From Phaeobacter porticola (GTDB lineage: Bacteria > Pseudomonadota > Alphaproteobacteria > Rhodobacterales > Rhodobacteraceae): DNA of 64,000 nucleotides. The notes under the pieces were generated by a model. That model saw only the letters and a list, made by a program, of their open reading frames with translations, made no database searches and was not told where the DNA came from. The stretch lies in contig NZ_CP016366.1 in assembly GCF_001888185.1 (NCBI RefSeq), forward strand, positions 62,001 to 126,000. The letters run 5' to 3'. Shown here piece by piece: positions 1 to 10,282 of the stretch; positions within the stretch are counted from its first letter, which is position 1, and each line of letters opens with the position of its first letter. The translations under genes were made by a program, and so were the position numbers.

Positions 1-2
1 AG

Positions 3-1841
3 GTAAAGGCGTTGGTGGCCAACTACCGAGGTCTTGACTTGGTAGCCGAAGCTGAATCTGGCGGCACTGCACACCAGCTCGATATCATTTCAGGTGCGAC
101 TGTGACGATCATGGTGATCGACGATTCAATCGTTCGCGCCGGTCTTAAAGTGGCGCGCCAGCTTGGGCTGGGTGGCCTCGTGGTGGCCGAAGCAAGCGCG
201 GGGCCGCAGTTTGAGATCCACCCTGACGCGGAAGCGGCGTCAGAGTGGATGACGCTGGAAGGTGACGGTACATTACGACGCCTCTCGCTCGACGTGGGTC
301 AGATCAATGTCGCCTTTGCAGCGATGGAAGACGAACGTGCAGGCAAACGCGCCCTGACCGAAGACCCCGAGACAACATTCATTGAGATGCAAGCAGCGCT
401 TGTTTCACACCCTGCGATTGGGCGTGCCATCTTGGGGGATGATGTTGCCGCCAATGTGCAAAACTGGCTGGACGAAGGCGATCATGCGGTCGCGATCGTA
501 GGCCGAGGTCTCTATTCCTTTAAGGGGTCGGGTTATGTGCGTGGTGGCATTTTTGATCGGATTGTACTCATTCAAGATGACGTATCGGTCCGCTTCCGTG
601 ACCGGATGCACAAGCGGATCAACACCATCGCCGCCGAGGGCGCGCCAGTTTTTGCCGAAGCAGACCTGTTCAAAATTCCAGCTGACAGTGGCTTTGACCC
701 CACCAAGCCTTTCCGCATCCAGCTTTTGGTGCAGCGCGACGTTGGTGCAATTGAAAAAGTATTCACCACCTTTGATCTTGGCTACCAATTGCCGCCTCAG
801 TACATTCGCGCCATCGCCCCTGCACCCGCCGCGGAAATTCCGGACCGGGTCGCCGCAGTCACATCACAGACTGAGCTGGATGCGCAGCAGGCACTCTGGA
901 AGCGGATATGGCTGGGCAAGCAGATCGAGATTTTTGTCCTGGGAGCCATGTTGGCCGTCTTGACAGGGGTGTTCTTTTTCCAGTTTTTTGCAGTCCGCAA
1001 TGAGCGTGCTTTCTACTGGTTCCGCATAGGGTTTTTGACGGTAACGCTGATTTACCTGGGTTGGATTTGTAATGCGCAGCTGTCGGTGGTGAACCTGATG
1101 GCGCTGTTCAGTTCGCTTGTTTCCGGCTTCAGCTGGCAGGCGTTTTTGTTAGACCCGCTGACCTTTATCCTGTGGTTCTCGGTGGCGGCTGCACTCTTGT
1201 TCTGGGGGCGGGGTGCCTATTGTGGTTGGCTGTGCCCTTTTGGTGCGCTTCAGGAATTGCTCAATCAAGTGGCGCGCAAACTGCGCATTCCGCAGTGGAC
1301 CCTGCCATGGGGCCTGAATGAGCGTCTATGGCCCTTGAAATATATGATTTTTCTCGGTCTGTTTGGTGTCTCTTTGACCAGCATCGAACAGGCCGAACGG
1401 TTGGCTGAGGTTGAACCGTTCAAGACGGCGATCATCCTGAACTTTGTCCGCGCATGGCCATTCGTAGCTTATGCAGCCGCCCTGCTGATCGCTGGGCTGT
1501 TCGTCGAACGGTTTTTCTGCCGCTACCTATGCCCTTTGGGCGCGGCACTCGCCATTCCCGCACGTTTGCGGATGTTCGACTGGCTCAAGCGATACAAGGA
1601 ATGTGGCAGCCCGTGTCAGACTTGCGCACATCAATGCCCCGTTCAGGCGATCCATCCAACAGGTGAGATTAACCCAAACGAGTGCATCAACTGCCTGCAT
1701 TGTCAGGTGCTCTATCAATCAGAAACAACCTGTCCCGTTGTCATCAAGAAAATGAAACGACGGGCCAAAGACAGGGCCGGTCCAGACCTTGAACGGTTTG
1801 TCGACCATCCGAACCAAAAAATCAAAACCACAACCACATGA
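3..1841 (+). CDS. nosR: NosR, membrane flavo-iron-sulfur protein for N2O reduction (5' end outside window)
   Basis: NosR supports transcription and electron supply of nitrous-oxide reductase and sits in the cytoplasmic membrane with a periplasmic FMN domain. The reading frame is open from base 3, so the true start lies upstream. Counting from the GTG at 12, the covalent FMN motif SGATVT is at residues 27-32. Membrane segments begin near residue 300. Two polyferredoxin-type motifs, CGWLCPFG (about 403) and CRYLCPLG (about 505), are followed by a cysteine-rich 4Fe-4S domain (about 537-575). The tail is short and Thr-rich. The stop overlaps an alternative nosZ ATG at 1838. Family NosR proteins are usually over 700 residues, so roughly 100 or more residues are missing on the left. 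The assignment is firm because of the domain order and the following nosZ. Confidence 0.95.
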   Translation, partial: VKALVANYRGLDLVAEAESGGTAHQLDIISGATVTIMVIDDSIVRAGLKVARQLGLGGLVVAEASAGPQFEIHPDAEAASEWMTLEGDGTLRRLSLDVGQINVAFAAMEDERAGKRALTEDPETTFIEMQAALVSHPAIGRAILGDDVAANVQNWLDEGDHAVAIVGRGLYSFKGSGYVRGGIFDRIVLIQDDVSVRFRDRMHKRINTIAAEGAPVFAEADLFKIPADSGFDPTKPFRIQLLVQRDVGAIEKVFTTFDLGYQLPPQYIRAIAPAPAAEIPDRVAAVTSQTELDAQQALWKRIWLGKQIEIFVLGAMLAVLTGVFFFQFFAVRNERAFYWFRIGFLTVTLIYLGWICNAQLSVVNLMALFSSLVSGFSWQAFLLDPLTFILWFSVAAALLFWGRGAYCGWLCPFGALQELLNQVARKLRIPQWTLPWGLNERLWPLKYMIFLGLFGVSLTSIEQAERLAEVEPFKTAIILNFVRAWPFVAYAAALLIAGLFVERFFCRYLCPLGAALAIPARLRMFDWLKRYKECGSPCQTCAHQCPVQAIHPTGEINPNECINCLHCQVLYQSETTCPVVIKKMKRRAKDRAGPDLERFVDHPNQKIKTTTT

Positions 1842-1852
1842 AAGGAAAAGAC

Positions 1853-3790
1853 ATGTCAGAGGAAAAGAAGCTACCAATCTCGCGCAGGGCCCTTATAGGC
1901 GCGACGGCAGGCGGCGCGGCCCTTGCCGGAACTTGGGGTGGTCGTGCCATGTTGACGGGCGGCGCGGTTGCAGGCGCAACTCTTGCCACAACCACCAGCG
2001 CACGTGCAGCCGCAGGTGCAGAAGTGGGACCCGGTCAGCTTGATGAGTTCTACGGGTTTTGGTCTTCGGGTCAGTGCGGCGAGATGCGCATTCTTGGCGT
2101 CCCGTCGATGCGTGAGTTGATGCGCGTGCCCGTTTTCAACATCTGTTCGGCCACCGGTTGGGGAATTTCGAATGAATCCAAAAAAATTCTAACCGAAGGG
2201 TTGTTGCCCAAGACGAAAGAATACCTTGCCGCCAACGGGCATGAATTCCCACCAAACGGCGACCTGCACCACCCGCATATGTCGTTCACCGAAGGCAAGT
2301 ATGACGGTCGTTACCTGTTTATGAACGACAAGGCGAACACGCGCGTCGCGCGGGTACGCGGCGATGTGATGAAATGCGACAAGATTATCGAGATCCCTAA
2401 TGCCAAGGCGATCCACGGCCTGCGTCCACAAAAATGGCCCCGCACAAACTATGTCTTCTGCAATGGCGAAGACGAAGTGCCGATGGTCAATGACGGGAAA
2501 ATCCTTGATGAGCCCGAGAAGTATGTCAACTTCTACACTGCCATTAACGCTGACGAGATGACAGTCGCATGGCAAGTGATGGTGACCGGCAACCTCGACA
2601 ACACCGACTGTGACTATGAAGGCAAATACGCGTTTTCGACCTCGTATAACTCGGAGATGGGGATGAACCTCGCCGACATGACCGAGGCAGATATGGACCA
2701 CGTTGTCGTGTTCAATATTGCTGAGATCGAAAAGGGCATCGTCGCAGGTGATTTCGTCGAGCTGAACGGCGTCAAAGTGTTGGATGGGCGCAAGGGAACA
2801 AAGAACAAGTACACACGCTATATCCCAATCCCGAACAACCCACATGGCTGCAACATGGCGCCAGACAAGGTTCACCTCTGCATCGCGGGCAAGCTGTCGC
2901 CGACGGTTTCGGTGATTGACGTGCGCAAGCTGGAGGCCGTTTTCAATGACGAAGCCGAACCGCGTAGTGTCGTTGTTGCAGAGCCGGAGCTGGGCCTCGG
3001 GCCGCTTCACACATGCTTTGACGGCAAAGGTGGTGCTTACACAACATTGTTCCTCGATAGCCAGGTTGTGAAATGGAGCATTGCCGATGCGATCAAGCTT
3101 TATAACGGCGAAGATGTGGACCCGATCATTACCAAGAAAGATGTGCACTATCAGCCGGGTCACAATTCGACTGTGATGGGCGAAACTCTGGATGCGTCAG
3201 ATAAATACTATCTGACGATGAACAAGTTCTCCAAGGACCGCTTCTTGAACGTGGGTCCACTCAAGCCGGAAAACGAGCAGTTATTCGCGATCAACGGGGA
3301 TGAAATGACGCTGATCCACGACGGTCCAACTTTTGCCGAGCCACACGATTCCATTATCGTGGCTCCTTCCAAACTGAACCCTCTTTCGGTCTGGGATCGC
3401 AACGACCCGATGTGGGCGGATACACGCAAGCAAGCCGAGGTGGATGGCGTTGACCTTGATGACTGGCAGGAAGAGATCATCCGGGATGGCAACAAAGTGC
3501 GCGTTTATATGTCCAGCAACGCACCGTCATTTTCGATCGAAAGCTTTACTGTCCAGCAAGGTGATGAAGTCACGGTGATTGTGACAAACCTTGACGATAT
3601 CGACGACCTGACCCACGGGTTTACAATGGGCAACCACGGGGTCGCGATGGAAATCGGGCCGCAGGCAACGTCGTCCGTCACGTTCAAGGCCACGCAACCC
3701 GGTGTATACTGGTACTACTGCCAGTGGTTCTGTCACGCGCTCCACATGGAGATGCGTGGACGGATGTTTGTTGAACCAAAGGCGAGCTGA
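1853..3790 (+). CDS. nosZ: Nitrous-oxide reductase NosZ (Tat-exported, clade I type)
   Basis: NosZ reduces N2O to N2 in the periplasm using the CuA and CuZ copper centres. I prefer the ATG at 1853 (645 aa) over the in-frame ATG at 1838, because AAAGGAAAAG just upstream is a good ribosome site and the overlap with nosR is avoided. A twin-arginine signal starts at ISRR (residues 9-12) followed by an Ala/Gly-rich hydrophobic stretch. A histidine-rich motif DLHHPHMSF fits CuZ ligation. The C-terminal cupredoxin domain carries the complete CuA motif [12 protein letters not shown] (Cys623, Cys627, His631, Met634). The protein looks full length and intact. Confidence 0.97.
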   Translation: MSEEKKLPISRRALIGATAGGAALAGTWGGRAMLTGGAVAGATLATTTSARAAAGAEVGPGQLDEFYGFWSSGQCGEMRILGVPSMRELMRVPVFNICSATGWGISNESKKILTEGLLPKTKEYLAANGHEFPPNGDLHHPHMSFTEGKYDGRYLFMNDKANTRVARVRGDVMKCDKIIEIPNAKAIHGLRPQKWPRTNYVFCNGEDEVPMVNDGKILDEPEKYVNFYTAINADEMTVAWQVMVTGNLDNTDCDYEGKYAFSTSYNSEMGMNLADMTEADMDHVVVFNIAEIEKGIVAGDFVELNGVKVLDGRKGTKNKYTRYIPIPNNPHGCNMAPDKVHLCIAGKLSPTVSVIDVRKLEAVFNDEAEPRSVVVAEPELGLGPLHTCFDGKGGAYTTLFLDSQVVKWSIADAIKLYNGEDVDPIITKKDVHYQPGHNSTVMGETLDASDKYYLTMNKFSKDRFLNVGPLKPENEQLFAINGDEMTLIHDGPTFAEPHDSIIVAPSKLNPLSVWDRNDPMWADTRKQAEVDGVDLDDWQEEIIRDGNKVRVYMSSNAPSFSIESFTVQQGDEVTVIVTNLDDIDDLTHGFTMGNHGVAMEIGPQATSSVTFKATQPGVYWYYCQWFCHALHMEMRGRMFVEPKAS

Positions 3791-3793
3791 GCC

Positions 3794-5125
3794 ATGATCC
3801 GTGCCCTGACGATTTTACTGTCTACGCTGATCGCGCTGCCACTTTGGGCCGACGAGCGGCATGTGATTGCAGGTCAGGGCACGCTTGCCGCCGCCATCGC
3901 CGCGGCCAATCCCGGCGATGTGCTTGTTCTGCAACCGGGTTCGCACGCGGGCCCTGTTGTCATTGACCGCCCACTCACATTGACTGGCAGCCACAACGCC
4001 ATCATCGATGGGCAGGGGAATGGCACTGTGGTCAGTATCGTCGCCTCGGATGTGACCATTTCGAATCTCACGGTGACGGGTTCGGGCCTGAACAGCCAGG
4101 ACACGGATGCTGGCATAAAGATCCTCAAAAAGGCTGACCGCGCTGTTGTTGAAAACAACCGGGTGTTGGGCAATTTGCATGGCATCGACGTTCACGGAGG
4201 CCACGATGCACAAGTGCGCAATAATACAATCGAAGGCACACAGCAGCAAAGGATGAATGACCGCGGCAACGGAATTTATATCTGGAATTCGCCCGGCACC
4301 CTCATCGAGGGCAACTCGGTCCGGTGGGGCCGTGACGGGATATTTTCGAATACATCGCGAAAGGGCGTCTACCGGAACAACCTGTTCCGCGACCTGCGCT
4401 TTGCCGTGCATTATATGTATACGAATGATTCCGAGGTGTCGGGCAACGTGTCGATAGGAAATCATCTTGGCTATGCCATCATGTTCTCAAACAAAGTGGT
4501 TATTAAAGACAATCTGAGCCTGTCGGATCGCAGCCACGGTGTCATGCTGAACTTTGCCAATAACGCCGATGTTTCAGGCAATTTGGTGCGCGGCGGAGCA
4601 GATAGATGTACGTTCATCTACAACGCGCACAAAAACCTGATTTATGGCAACCGCTTTGAAGGCTGCAATATCGGCATCCACTTTACCGCGGGGTCTGAGC
4701 GCAATGTGTTCACAGGAAATGCGTTCCTGGGTAATCGGACGCAGGTAAAATATGTAGGTACGCGCGACATCGAGTGGAGCTTTGAGGGTCGGGGTAATTA
4801 CTGGTCAGATCATGCAAGTTTTGATCTTGGCGGTGACGGCATAGCTGACAGCCCGTTCCGCCCCAACGACTTGATGGATCACATCCTTTGGTCCCAACCG
4901 GCGGCCGTCCTTTTGACCGGGGCGCCTGTAGTCCAACTGATCCGGTGGGGACAATCCAATTTTCCCGCCACACTGCCCGGTGGCGTCGTAGATAGTGCGC
5001 CGCTTATGACAGCGCCAACTGTGGAAATTCCTCAAAAGTACCTCGCGATGGAGGCCAAAGTGGCCAATCGTTGGAAGGAAAGAGAACCAGATGAATTCGA
5101 CGTTAACGATCTCTCATCTCACTAA
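3794..5125 (+). CDS. nosD: NosD, periplasmic copper-maturation protein
   Basis: NosD works with the NosFY ABC transporter to assemble the CuZ site of NosZ. The 443-residue product starts three bases after nosZ. It has an N-terminal signal peptide (hydrophobic ILLSTLIALPLWA) and then many short Asn/Gly-rich repeats (for example VVENNRVLGN, VRNNTIEG, NVSIGNHLG) typical of a right-handed parallel beta-helix (CASH/NosD repeats). Its last 35 bases overlap nosF, which suggests translational coupling. The assignment follows from fold signature and operon position. Confidence 0.95.
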   Translation: MIRALTILLSTLIALPLWADERHVIAGQGTLAAAIAAANPGDVLVLQPGSHAGPVVIDRPLTLTGSHNAIIDGQGNGTVVSIVASDVTISNLTVTGSGLNSQDTDAGIKILKKADRAVVENNRVLGNLHGIDVHGGHDAQVRNNTIEGTQQQRMNDRGNGIYIWNSPGTLIEGNSVRWGRDGIFSNTSRKGVYRNNLFRDLRFAVHYMYTNDSEVSGNVSIGNHLGYAIMFSNKVVIKDNLSLSDRSHGVMLNFANNADVSGNLVRGGADRCTFIYNAHKNLIYGNRFEGCNIGIHFTAGSERNVFTGNAFLGNRTQVKYVGTRDIEWSFEGRGNYWSDHASFDLGGDGIADSPFRPNDLMDHILWSQPAAVLLTGAPVVQLIRWGQSNFPATLPGGVVDSAPLMTAPTVEIPQKYLAMEAKVANRWKEREPDEFDVNDLSSH

Positions 5126-5987
5126 GACGTTTGGCGGGGTTAAGGCCCTTTCTGATGTGTCTTTGAATGTGGCCCCTGGTGAGAGGGTGGCGCTACTTGG
5201 TCATAATGGCGCAGGCAAGTCGACTCTGATGAAAATCATTCTGGGCTTGATCTCGGTCGACTGCGGCAAGATTTCAGTGTGCGGCTCAACGCCCGGGGGG
5301 GACGAGGCACGTGCTAAGGTCGCGTATCTGCCGGAAAATGCCACCTTTCATTCTGCCCTAACCGGATTGGAACACATCACTTATTACCTGCGCTTGCGCG
5401 GTGAGCCTGTTTCAGGGGCGATGGCGCTGCTCGACAAGGTTGGTCTGGTACAGGCCGCCAAGCGGCGGATTGGCACCTATTCCAAGGGCATGCGTCAACG
5501 GGTGGGGTTAGCGCAAGCGCTGATCGGACATCCCAGCCTCTTGGTGCTGGATGAGCCAACCAGCGGTCTGGACCCCGTTTCGCGGCGCGACTTTTACGAA
5601 CTTTTGGATGGGCTGGCCGCTGAGGGTGCCGCGATTTTGTTGTCCAGCCACGCCTTAACTGAGGTCGAGGCGCGCACTGATCGGCTGTTGATATTGTCAG
5701 GCGGCAGAATGGTTGCCGAAGGGTCGCTGCACGATCTGCGCCGTGAGGCCGCCTTGCCTGTTTCGATGCACATCACAGCGGTAAATGGCTACGATACCGA
5801 CATCCTTGCGGCCTTGCCAAATGCCATTCGTGTGGGTGGTGACCTTCATGTCACCTGCGCTCAGGACCAAAAGCTCCAAACGCTCGCCGATGTTGCTGCG
5901 CTGAAAGGCAAGGTCGCTGACATCGAAGTTATCCCACCCAGCCTTGAGGATATCTATAGCCATTTCAGTCGGAGGGACGGCCAGTGA
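5091..5987 (+). CDS. nosF: NosF, ABC transporter ATPase for NosZ maturation
   Basis: This is the cytoplasmic ATPase of the NosFY exporter. The 298 residues contain Walker A GHNGAGKST (about 36-44), signature YSKGMRQRVGLAQ, Walker B LLVLDEPTSGLDP and an H-loop SSHALTE. The start is set by GGAAGGAAAGAG shortly upstream of ATG 5091, inside the end of nosD. The last four bases overlap nosY (ATGA-type, GTG start). Confidence 0.95.
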   Translation: MNSTLTISHLTKTFGGVKALSDVSLNVAPGERVALLGHNGAGKSTLMKIILGLISVDCGKISVCGSTPGGDEARAKVAYLPENATFHSALTGLEHITYYLRLRGEPVSGAMALLDKVGLVQAAKRRIGTYSKGMRQRVGLAQALIGHPSLLVLDEPTSGLDPVSRRDFYELLDGLAAEGAAILLSSHALTEVEARTDRLLILSGGRMVAEGSLHDLRREAALPVSMHITAVNGYDTDILAALPNAIRVGGDLHVTCAQDQKLQTLADVAALKGKVADIEVIPPSLEDIYSHFSRRDGQ

Positions 5988-6808
5988 TTGCCAGAATTAT
6001 TGCCACAGCCATCCACGAGGCCCATATCGCGCGACGCAACCGCTGGGTGCTGATCGCGGTGGTTTTGATGGTGGTCTTCTCGTTGGTCTTGTCGGCGGTG
6101 GGATCGGCCCCAAGCGGGGGACTTGGCGCGGATCGCCTTTCCATTACGGTGGCGTCGCTTACCTCGCTCTCGGTCTATTTGGTGCCACTGGTGGCACTGC
6201 TTATGTCTTTTGATGCAGTTGCAGGCGAAGTTGAACGCGGCACATTGCCTTTGCTGCTTACTTATCCCGTGGCGCGGTGGGAAATCCTTGGAGGTAAGCT
6301 GATTGCCCACACGAGCATTTTGGTGATCGCCCTTCTGGCTGGTTACGGTGTGGCGGCATTGATCGCGGTGGCGAACGATCCTGCCGCCGTTGCAGGGGTT
6401 GGTTCGCTCTGGCGTCTGACGTGGACTTCGACGCTACTGGGAGCCACATTTTTGGGGATCGGCTATGCGCTGTCATCATTGTCGCGGCGCGCGTCTGGTG
6501 CAGCCGGGCTGGCAATCGGGCTTTGGCTGGGGCTGGTTGTGCTCTATGATCTGGCGCTTTTAGCCGCTGTGGTAGCGGACGGCGGCGGCATCTTTACAAA
6601 GCAAATTTTCCCAACCGCATTGCTTGTCAATCCGGCTGATGCCTTCCGCCTGTTCAACCTGACCGCCTCGCAGGCCACGTCGACGGCATCAGGAGTTGGG
6701 GGGGCTGCGGCGTCTATCGCACTATGGCAATCGCTTTTGTCGATACTGCTCTGGCCAATCTTGGCCCTTGGTCTTGCCACGCGCGCCTTCAGAAAGGTCG
6801 ATCCATGA
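5984..6808 (+). CDS. nosY: NosY, ABC transporter permease
   Basis: NosY is the membrane subunit that pairs with NosF. The 274 residues (GTG start) show about six hydrophobic segments (for example WVLIAVVLMVVFSLVLS, LTSLSVYLVPLVALLM, TSILVIALLAGYGVAAL) and the ABC-2 type motif GEVERGTLPLLLTYPV after the second segment. It overlaps nosF by four bases and nosL by four bases, so the three genes form one translational unit. Confidence 0.93.
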   Translation: MIARIIATAIHEAHIARRNRWVLIAVVLMVVFSLVLSAVGSAPSGGLGADRLSITVASLTSLSVYLVPLVALLMSFDAVAGEVERGTLPLLLTYPVARWEILGGKLIAHTSILVIALLAGYGVAALIAVANDPAAVAGVGSLWRLTWTSTLLGATFLGIGYALSSLSRRASGAAGLAIGLWLGLVVLYDLALLAAVVADGGGIFTKQIFPTALLVNPADAFRLFNLTASQATSTASGVGGAAASIALWQSLLSILLWPILALGLATRAFRKVDP

Positions 6809-7371
6809 TCCGGTTGTTGAGTACCCTCACCCTGTTAACATTGAGTGCCTGCAAAGAAGAATTGGCTCAGGATACGACGCCTCTGCCGCTTACTGTCGAC
6901 GCTGTGGGTCATTTTTGTCAGATGAATGTTCTTGAGCATGATGGCCCCAAGGCGCAAGCACACTTGGGCGGGCTGCCTCAAATGCCGCTGTTTTTCAGTC
7001 AGGTGCGTGACGTCGTGGCCTACATTCGGCTGCCCGAACAGACCCATGAGATTCTGACAATTTGGGTCAATGACATGGGCGCGCAAGGTGCCACATGGAC
7101 GGATCCAGGCACGACAAACTGGATCGCTGCGGATGCCGCGTATTTTGTTGTGGGGAGCCGGGTCTTAGGCGGGATGGGCACCCCTGAAATTGTGCCCTTT
7201 GCTGATGTCACAAAAGCCAATTCATTCGCGGTGAAGAATGGTGGGCAGGTGATGAGATTAACGCAGATACCTGACGCTGCGGTGCTGACTCCCGTTGTTA
7301 TCGACGGCGACAGCGATGACGCGGATTTCGAACAACGTTTGCGCAAACTGGCGCGCACATCAGGAGATTGA
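6805..7371 (+). CDS. nosL: NosL, copper-binding lipoprotein
   Basis: NosL is an outer-facing lipoprotein thought to deliver Cu(I) for NosZ assembly. The ATG at 6805 overlaps the nosY stop and gives 188 residues. The N terminus has a lipobox LSAC (cleavage before Cys16 or so). The conserved Cys-x-Met-x-Val copper motif is present as CQMNV; many relatives have CGM, so Gln is a small variation. An AYFVVGS-type motif typical of the family is also present. A good AGGAG precedes the next gene, nosX. Confidence 0.92.
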   Translation: MIRLLSTLTLLTLSACKEELAQDTTPLPLTVDAVGHFCQMNVLEHDGPKAQAHLGGLPQMPLFFSQVRDVVAYIRLPEQTHEILTIWVNDMGAQGATWTDPGTTNWIAADAAYFVVGSRVLGGMGTPEIVPFADVTKANSFAVKNGGQVMRLTQIPDAAVLTPVVIDGDSDDADFEQRLRKLARTSGD

Positions 7372-7375
7372 TCCC

Positions 7376-8284
7376 ATGACTACCCGTCGTCGTTTTCTCA
7401 CCATCAGCGCTGCTGCCCTTGCATTTCCCTATCAGAGTGTGGCTACGCCTGTTTATACATGGCAGGGTATCGCTTTGGGTGCGCGCGCAACGTTACGATT
7501 GGCTCACCCTGACGCAAAAGCTATCTGCGCAAGAGTTGCGACCGAAATAGCGCGGCTTGAGGACATCTTTAGCCTGTACCGCCCCAATAGCAGGCTAATG
7601 CAATTGAACCGCACAGGCCGGTTGGATTTTCCGCCGTTTGAACTGCTTGAATGTCTTTCAATTGCAGGGACTGTACATCGTGCCAGTGAGGGAAGATTTG
7701 ATCCGACGATCCAGCCGCTTTGGGCCTGCTACGCCGAAGCGTCCGCGCATGGGATGCTACCGGAGAAAGATGCGATCACCCGAGCCGGTTTGAAGATTGG
7801 TTGGGAACGTGCGCGCATTGATTCATCTGCTATTGTGCTTGAGCAGGAAATGGCGCTCACCCTCAATGGGATCGCACAGGGCTATATCGCGGATCGCGTG
7901 GCGGAAATGCTGGTGGATGAAGGCCTCAGAAATGTTCTGATTGATACAGGCGAGTTTCGCGCGCTTGGGACCCATCCCGAGGGGCGTGCCTGGCCCGTCA
8001 CCTTAGCCGCAGGCGGCGAAGTACCCCTTGATGCGCGGGCACTTGCCACTTCCGCGCCTCTTGGCACAACCTTTGATGAACACGCGCGGGTGGGGCATAT
8101 CCTCGATCCCCGAACGGGTCAGCCAACGCAAAGCAATTGGCAAGAGATATCTGTATCCGCTGCATCAGCAGCCGTTGCGGATGCGATTTCGACCGCAGCA
8201 TGTCTGCTCGAAACCAAAGACGAAATCGATACATTCGTGGCTCAGTTTCGTGGCGCCCAAGTAGAAGATGCAACTGCCGATTGA
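7376..8284 (+). CDS. nosX: NosX, ApbE-family FAD:protein FMN transferase
   Basis: NosX covalently attaches FMN to the NosR flavin domain in the periplasm. ATG 7376 follows an AGGAG at 7362-7366 and gives 302 residues. The N terminus starts MTTRRRFLTISAAALAF, a twin-arginine-like signal. ApbE features are present: LNGIAQGYIADRV, a glycine-poor FMN-site variant NVLIDTGEFRALG where most ApbE proteins have DxGG, and the C-terminal HILDPRTG with ATS upstream. The DxGE variation is seen in other NosX proteins as far as I recall. It closes the nos operon. The 170 bases after it (8285-8454) hold no gene I can support. Confidence 0.92.
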   Translation: MTTRRRFLTISAAALAFPYQSVATPVYTWQGIALGARATLRLAHPDAKAICARVATEIARLEDIFSLYRPNSRLMQLNRTGRLDFPPFELLECLSIAGTVHRASEGRFDPTIQPLWACYAEASAHGMLPEKDAITRAGLKIGWERARIDSSAIVLEQEMALTLNGIAQGYIADRVAEMLVDEGLRNVLIDTGEFRALGTHPEGRAWPVTLAAGGEVPLDARALATSAPLGTTFDEHARVGHILDPRTGQPTQSNWQEISVSAASAAVADAISTAACLLETKDEIDTFVAQFRGAQVEDATAD

Positions 8285-8536
8285 ATTTTGTGTCTTCAGG
8301 TGGATCAGCACCTTGCCTGCAAATGCATAAACCCGTCCGGGGTAAGGGGAAGCCTTCATATCATCCCGTTTGTGCAACAAAGCTGGGGATTACCGAAGCA
8401 CCTTTAAGGTCGAGTTAGTTAATTTTACATAATCATCATTATCATATTTAGCGCTGTACGCGCAAAGCGATAATGTCACCCATGAGCAAAGCAGAAGTGT
8501 CACTCTCCTCGTAAAACGATGTGAGGATGAGCGGAC

Positions 8537-9854
8537 ATGGGATGGGTGGTGATGAGCGAGCGCGAGTTGAACCGCGTGGAAGTTTTGGCGCAGGTCGATG
8601 ATGGCCGGCTGAGCGTCGACAATGCGGCGAACATGCTGGACCTGACACGTCGTCAGGTTTTCCGGCTGCTCAAGCGATACCGTCAGGATGGCGCAGCCGC
8701 GATCCGGCACAAATCGCGCGGCAAAATTCCAAACAATCAGATCCACAAAGCCAAACGCGACTATGCGTTGGGCCTGATCAAGGAACAGTATCCGGATTTC
8801 GGGCCGACCCTGGCGGCCGAGATGCTGGCCGAACATCATGGCTTCAAAGTCTCTCGCGAGACGCTTCGGAAGTGGATGGTTGAAGATGGCATCTGGCTTT
8901 CGCGCAAGCAGCGCCGCCAGTTCCACCAGCCGCGTCTACGCCGAGAATGTTTCGGCGAGCTGATCCAGATCGATGGGTCAGACCATCGTTGGTTTGAAGA
9001 TCGCGCAGGTCCCTGCACCCTGCTCGTCTTCATTGATGATGCCACCAGTACCTTGATGGAGCTTCGGTTTCGAAGCACTGGAAAGCTATTTGCTCGAACA
9101 CGGACGCCCCGTTGCATTCTACAGCGACAAACACACAGTGTTCCGCGTGGCCAAGGAAGACGCCAAGGCTGGCGCGGGTATGACCCAGTTTGGACGTGCT
9201 TTGAATCAGTTGAACGTCGAGATCTTGTGCGCCAATTCAAGTCAGGCCAAGGGGCGCGTTGAGCGCGCCAACCGGACCTTGCAAGATCGGCTCGTGAAAG
9301 AACTGCGGCTGGCTGATATTTCGGATTTGGAAGCTGGAAACGCCTATCTGCAAGGCTTCAAGGGCCGTTACAACACCCAGTTCGCCAAATCGCCGGCCAA
9401 GCCTGACAACCTGCACCGCGCGCTCAACGTCGAGCCGGACCGGCTGGATGAAGTGCTGTGTTGGCGCGAGAACAGGTACGTCGGTAAGCAGTTGACGTTT
9501 TCTTATGACCGCAAGCGGATCATGCTGGAAGAAAGTGATGTGACGCGCGGCCTTGTGGGCAAATACGTAGACACCTACGCCTTTGTCGACGGCCGGTTTG
9601 AGGTGCGCTCAAAAGGCCGATCCCTGCCCTACAAGATCTTCGACATGGACCAACGGGTCACTCATGCCGCCATCACCGACAACAAGCGCTTGGGTGCCGT
9701 GCTCGAGCACATCAAAGACATGCAAGATAAGGCCCCGCCAAAATATCCAGTCAGAACAAATTCTGAGAAGATGGGGTATAAGCCAAATGGCAAACGTCCC
9801 GGCAGACCTTCCAGCGCACGTGCCAAAAAGACGATTGTACAGGCGGCGGAATAG
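8537..9854 (+). pseudogene. ISNCY-type DDE transposase, frameshifted
   Basis: An N-terminal helix-turn-helix (DNAANMLDLTRRQVFRLLKRY) and a DDE integrase core are recognisable. The acidic residues lie in IQIDGSDHRWFE, FYSDKHTVFRV and GRVERANRTLQD. The frame breaks near 9068: the upstream frame ends its similarity at MELRF and the downstream frame resumes at FEALESYLLEHG. From family memory about nine residues normally lie between, so a small out-of-frame deletion is likely. The upstream frame runs on to 9262 and the downstream frame is open from 9090 at the latest. Without programmed frameshifting this copy cannot make an intact transposase. Confidence 0.8.
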
Positions 9855-9869
9855 GCCCAGGTTTGCGGC

Positions 9870-10142
9870 ATGGATACTGACGACGACCCAGAGATCATCT
9901 TCTCCGATTACACGCAATCCGTTGTCATCGACGGGCATCATTTCGATGTCGAGATATATAAGACCAGCATCCATCCCGGCTGGATCCTGTCCGTAGAGAA
10001 CCAGTTCGGAACGTTGACCGTGTCGGACAATCCACCCTTTTTCGGCGACGTCCTCGCCTGGCGCGCCTTTGAGGAACTCGTCCGCGAGGAAGGTATCAAA
10101 GCCTTCTACAACAAGAAAGAGCGTCGCAAGCTTGGTCTATGA
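9870..10142 (+). CDS. Passenger protein of the ISNCY-like element, unknown function
   Basis: A 90-residue acidic/basic soluble protein begins 15 bases after the transposase and ends 129 bases before the IS right end. It has no membrane segment or signal. The sequence is rich in aromatic residues in the middle (HPGWILSVENQFGTLTV) and ends in a basic tail (NKKERRKLGL). The same protein, unchanged, is encoded in the second partial IS copy at 63523-63795. I do not recognise the family. Its retention in both copies while the transposase is broken suggests it is a genuine gene. Confidence 0.65.
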   Translation: MDTDDDPEIIFSDYTQSVVIDGHHFDVEIYKTSIHPGWILSVENQFGTLTVSDNPPFFGDVLAWRAFEELVREEGIKAFYNKKERRKLGL

Positions 10143-10282
10143 CCAACCACCGCAAGGCTTATCAACCCTACGATATATGACGTCTCCGGGCTGCTAAGCC
10201 TTGCTACCGGCAGCGCATTTGGTGACACTTCTGCTTTGCGCAACCAGTGACATTTCTGAATGGTGTTTACAAGATTTTGTAG

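Larger units (their letters stand above)
8455..10271 (+). mobile_element. ISNCY-like insertion sequence, copy 1 (complete ends, broken transposase)
   Basis: The element is bounded by TGTA at both ends. The left end runs TGTACGCGCAAAGCG and then ATGTCAC. The right end, read inward, is TGTAAACACCATTCAG and then ATGTCAC at identical spacing. A second inner repeat, GCAAAGCAGAAGTGTCAC, also occurs inverted at both ends. The element carries a disrupted transposase and a 90-residue passenger gene. Its 3' part from 9676 to the right end is repeated at 63328-63924. The immediate flanks (AGCGC left, AGATT right) are not a target duplication. The left flank does match the right flank of copy 2. Confidence 0.82.

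Noticed and set aside
2189-3163. A 324-codon minus-strand frame opposite nosZ
   Set aside because: nosZ is unmistakable on the other strand; the complement is a shadow.
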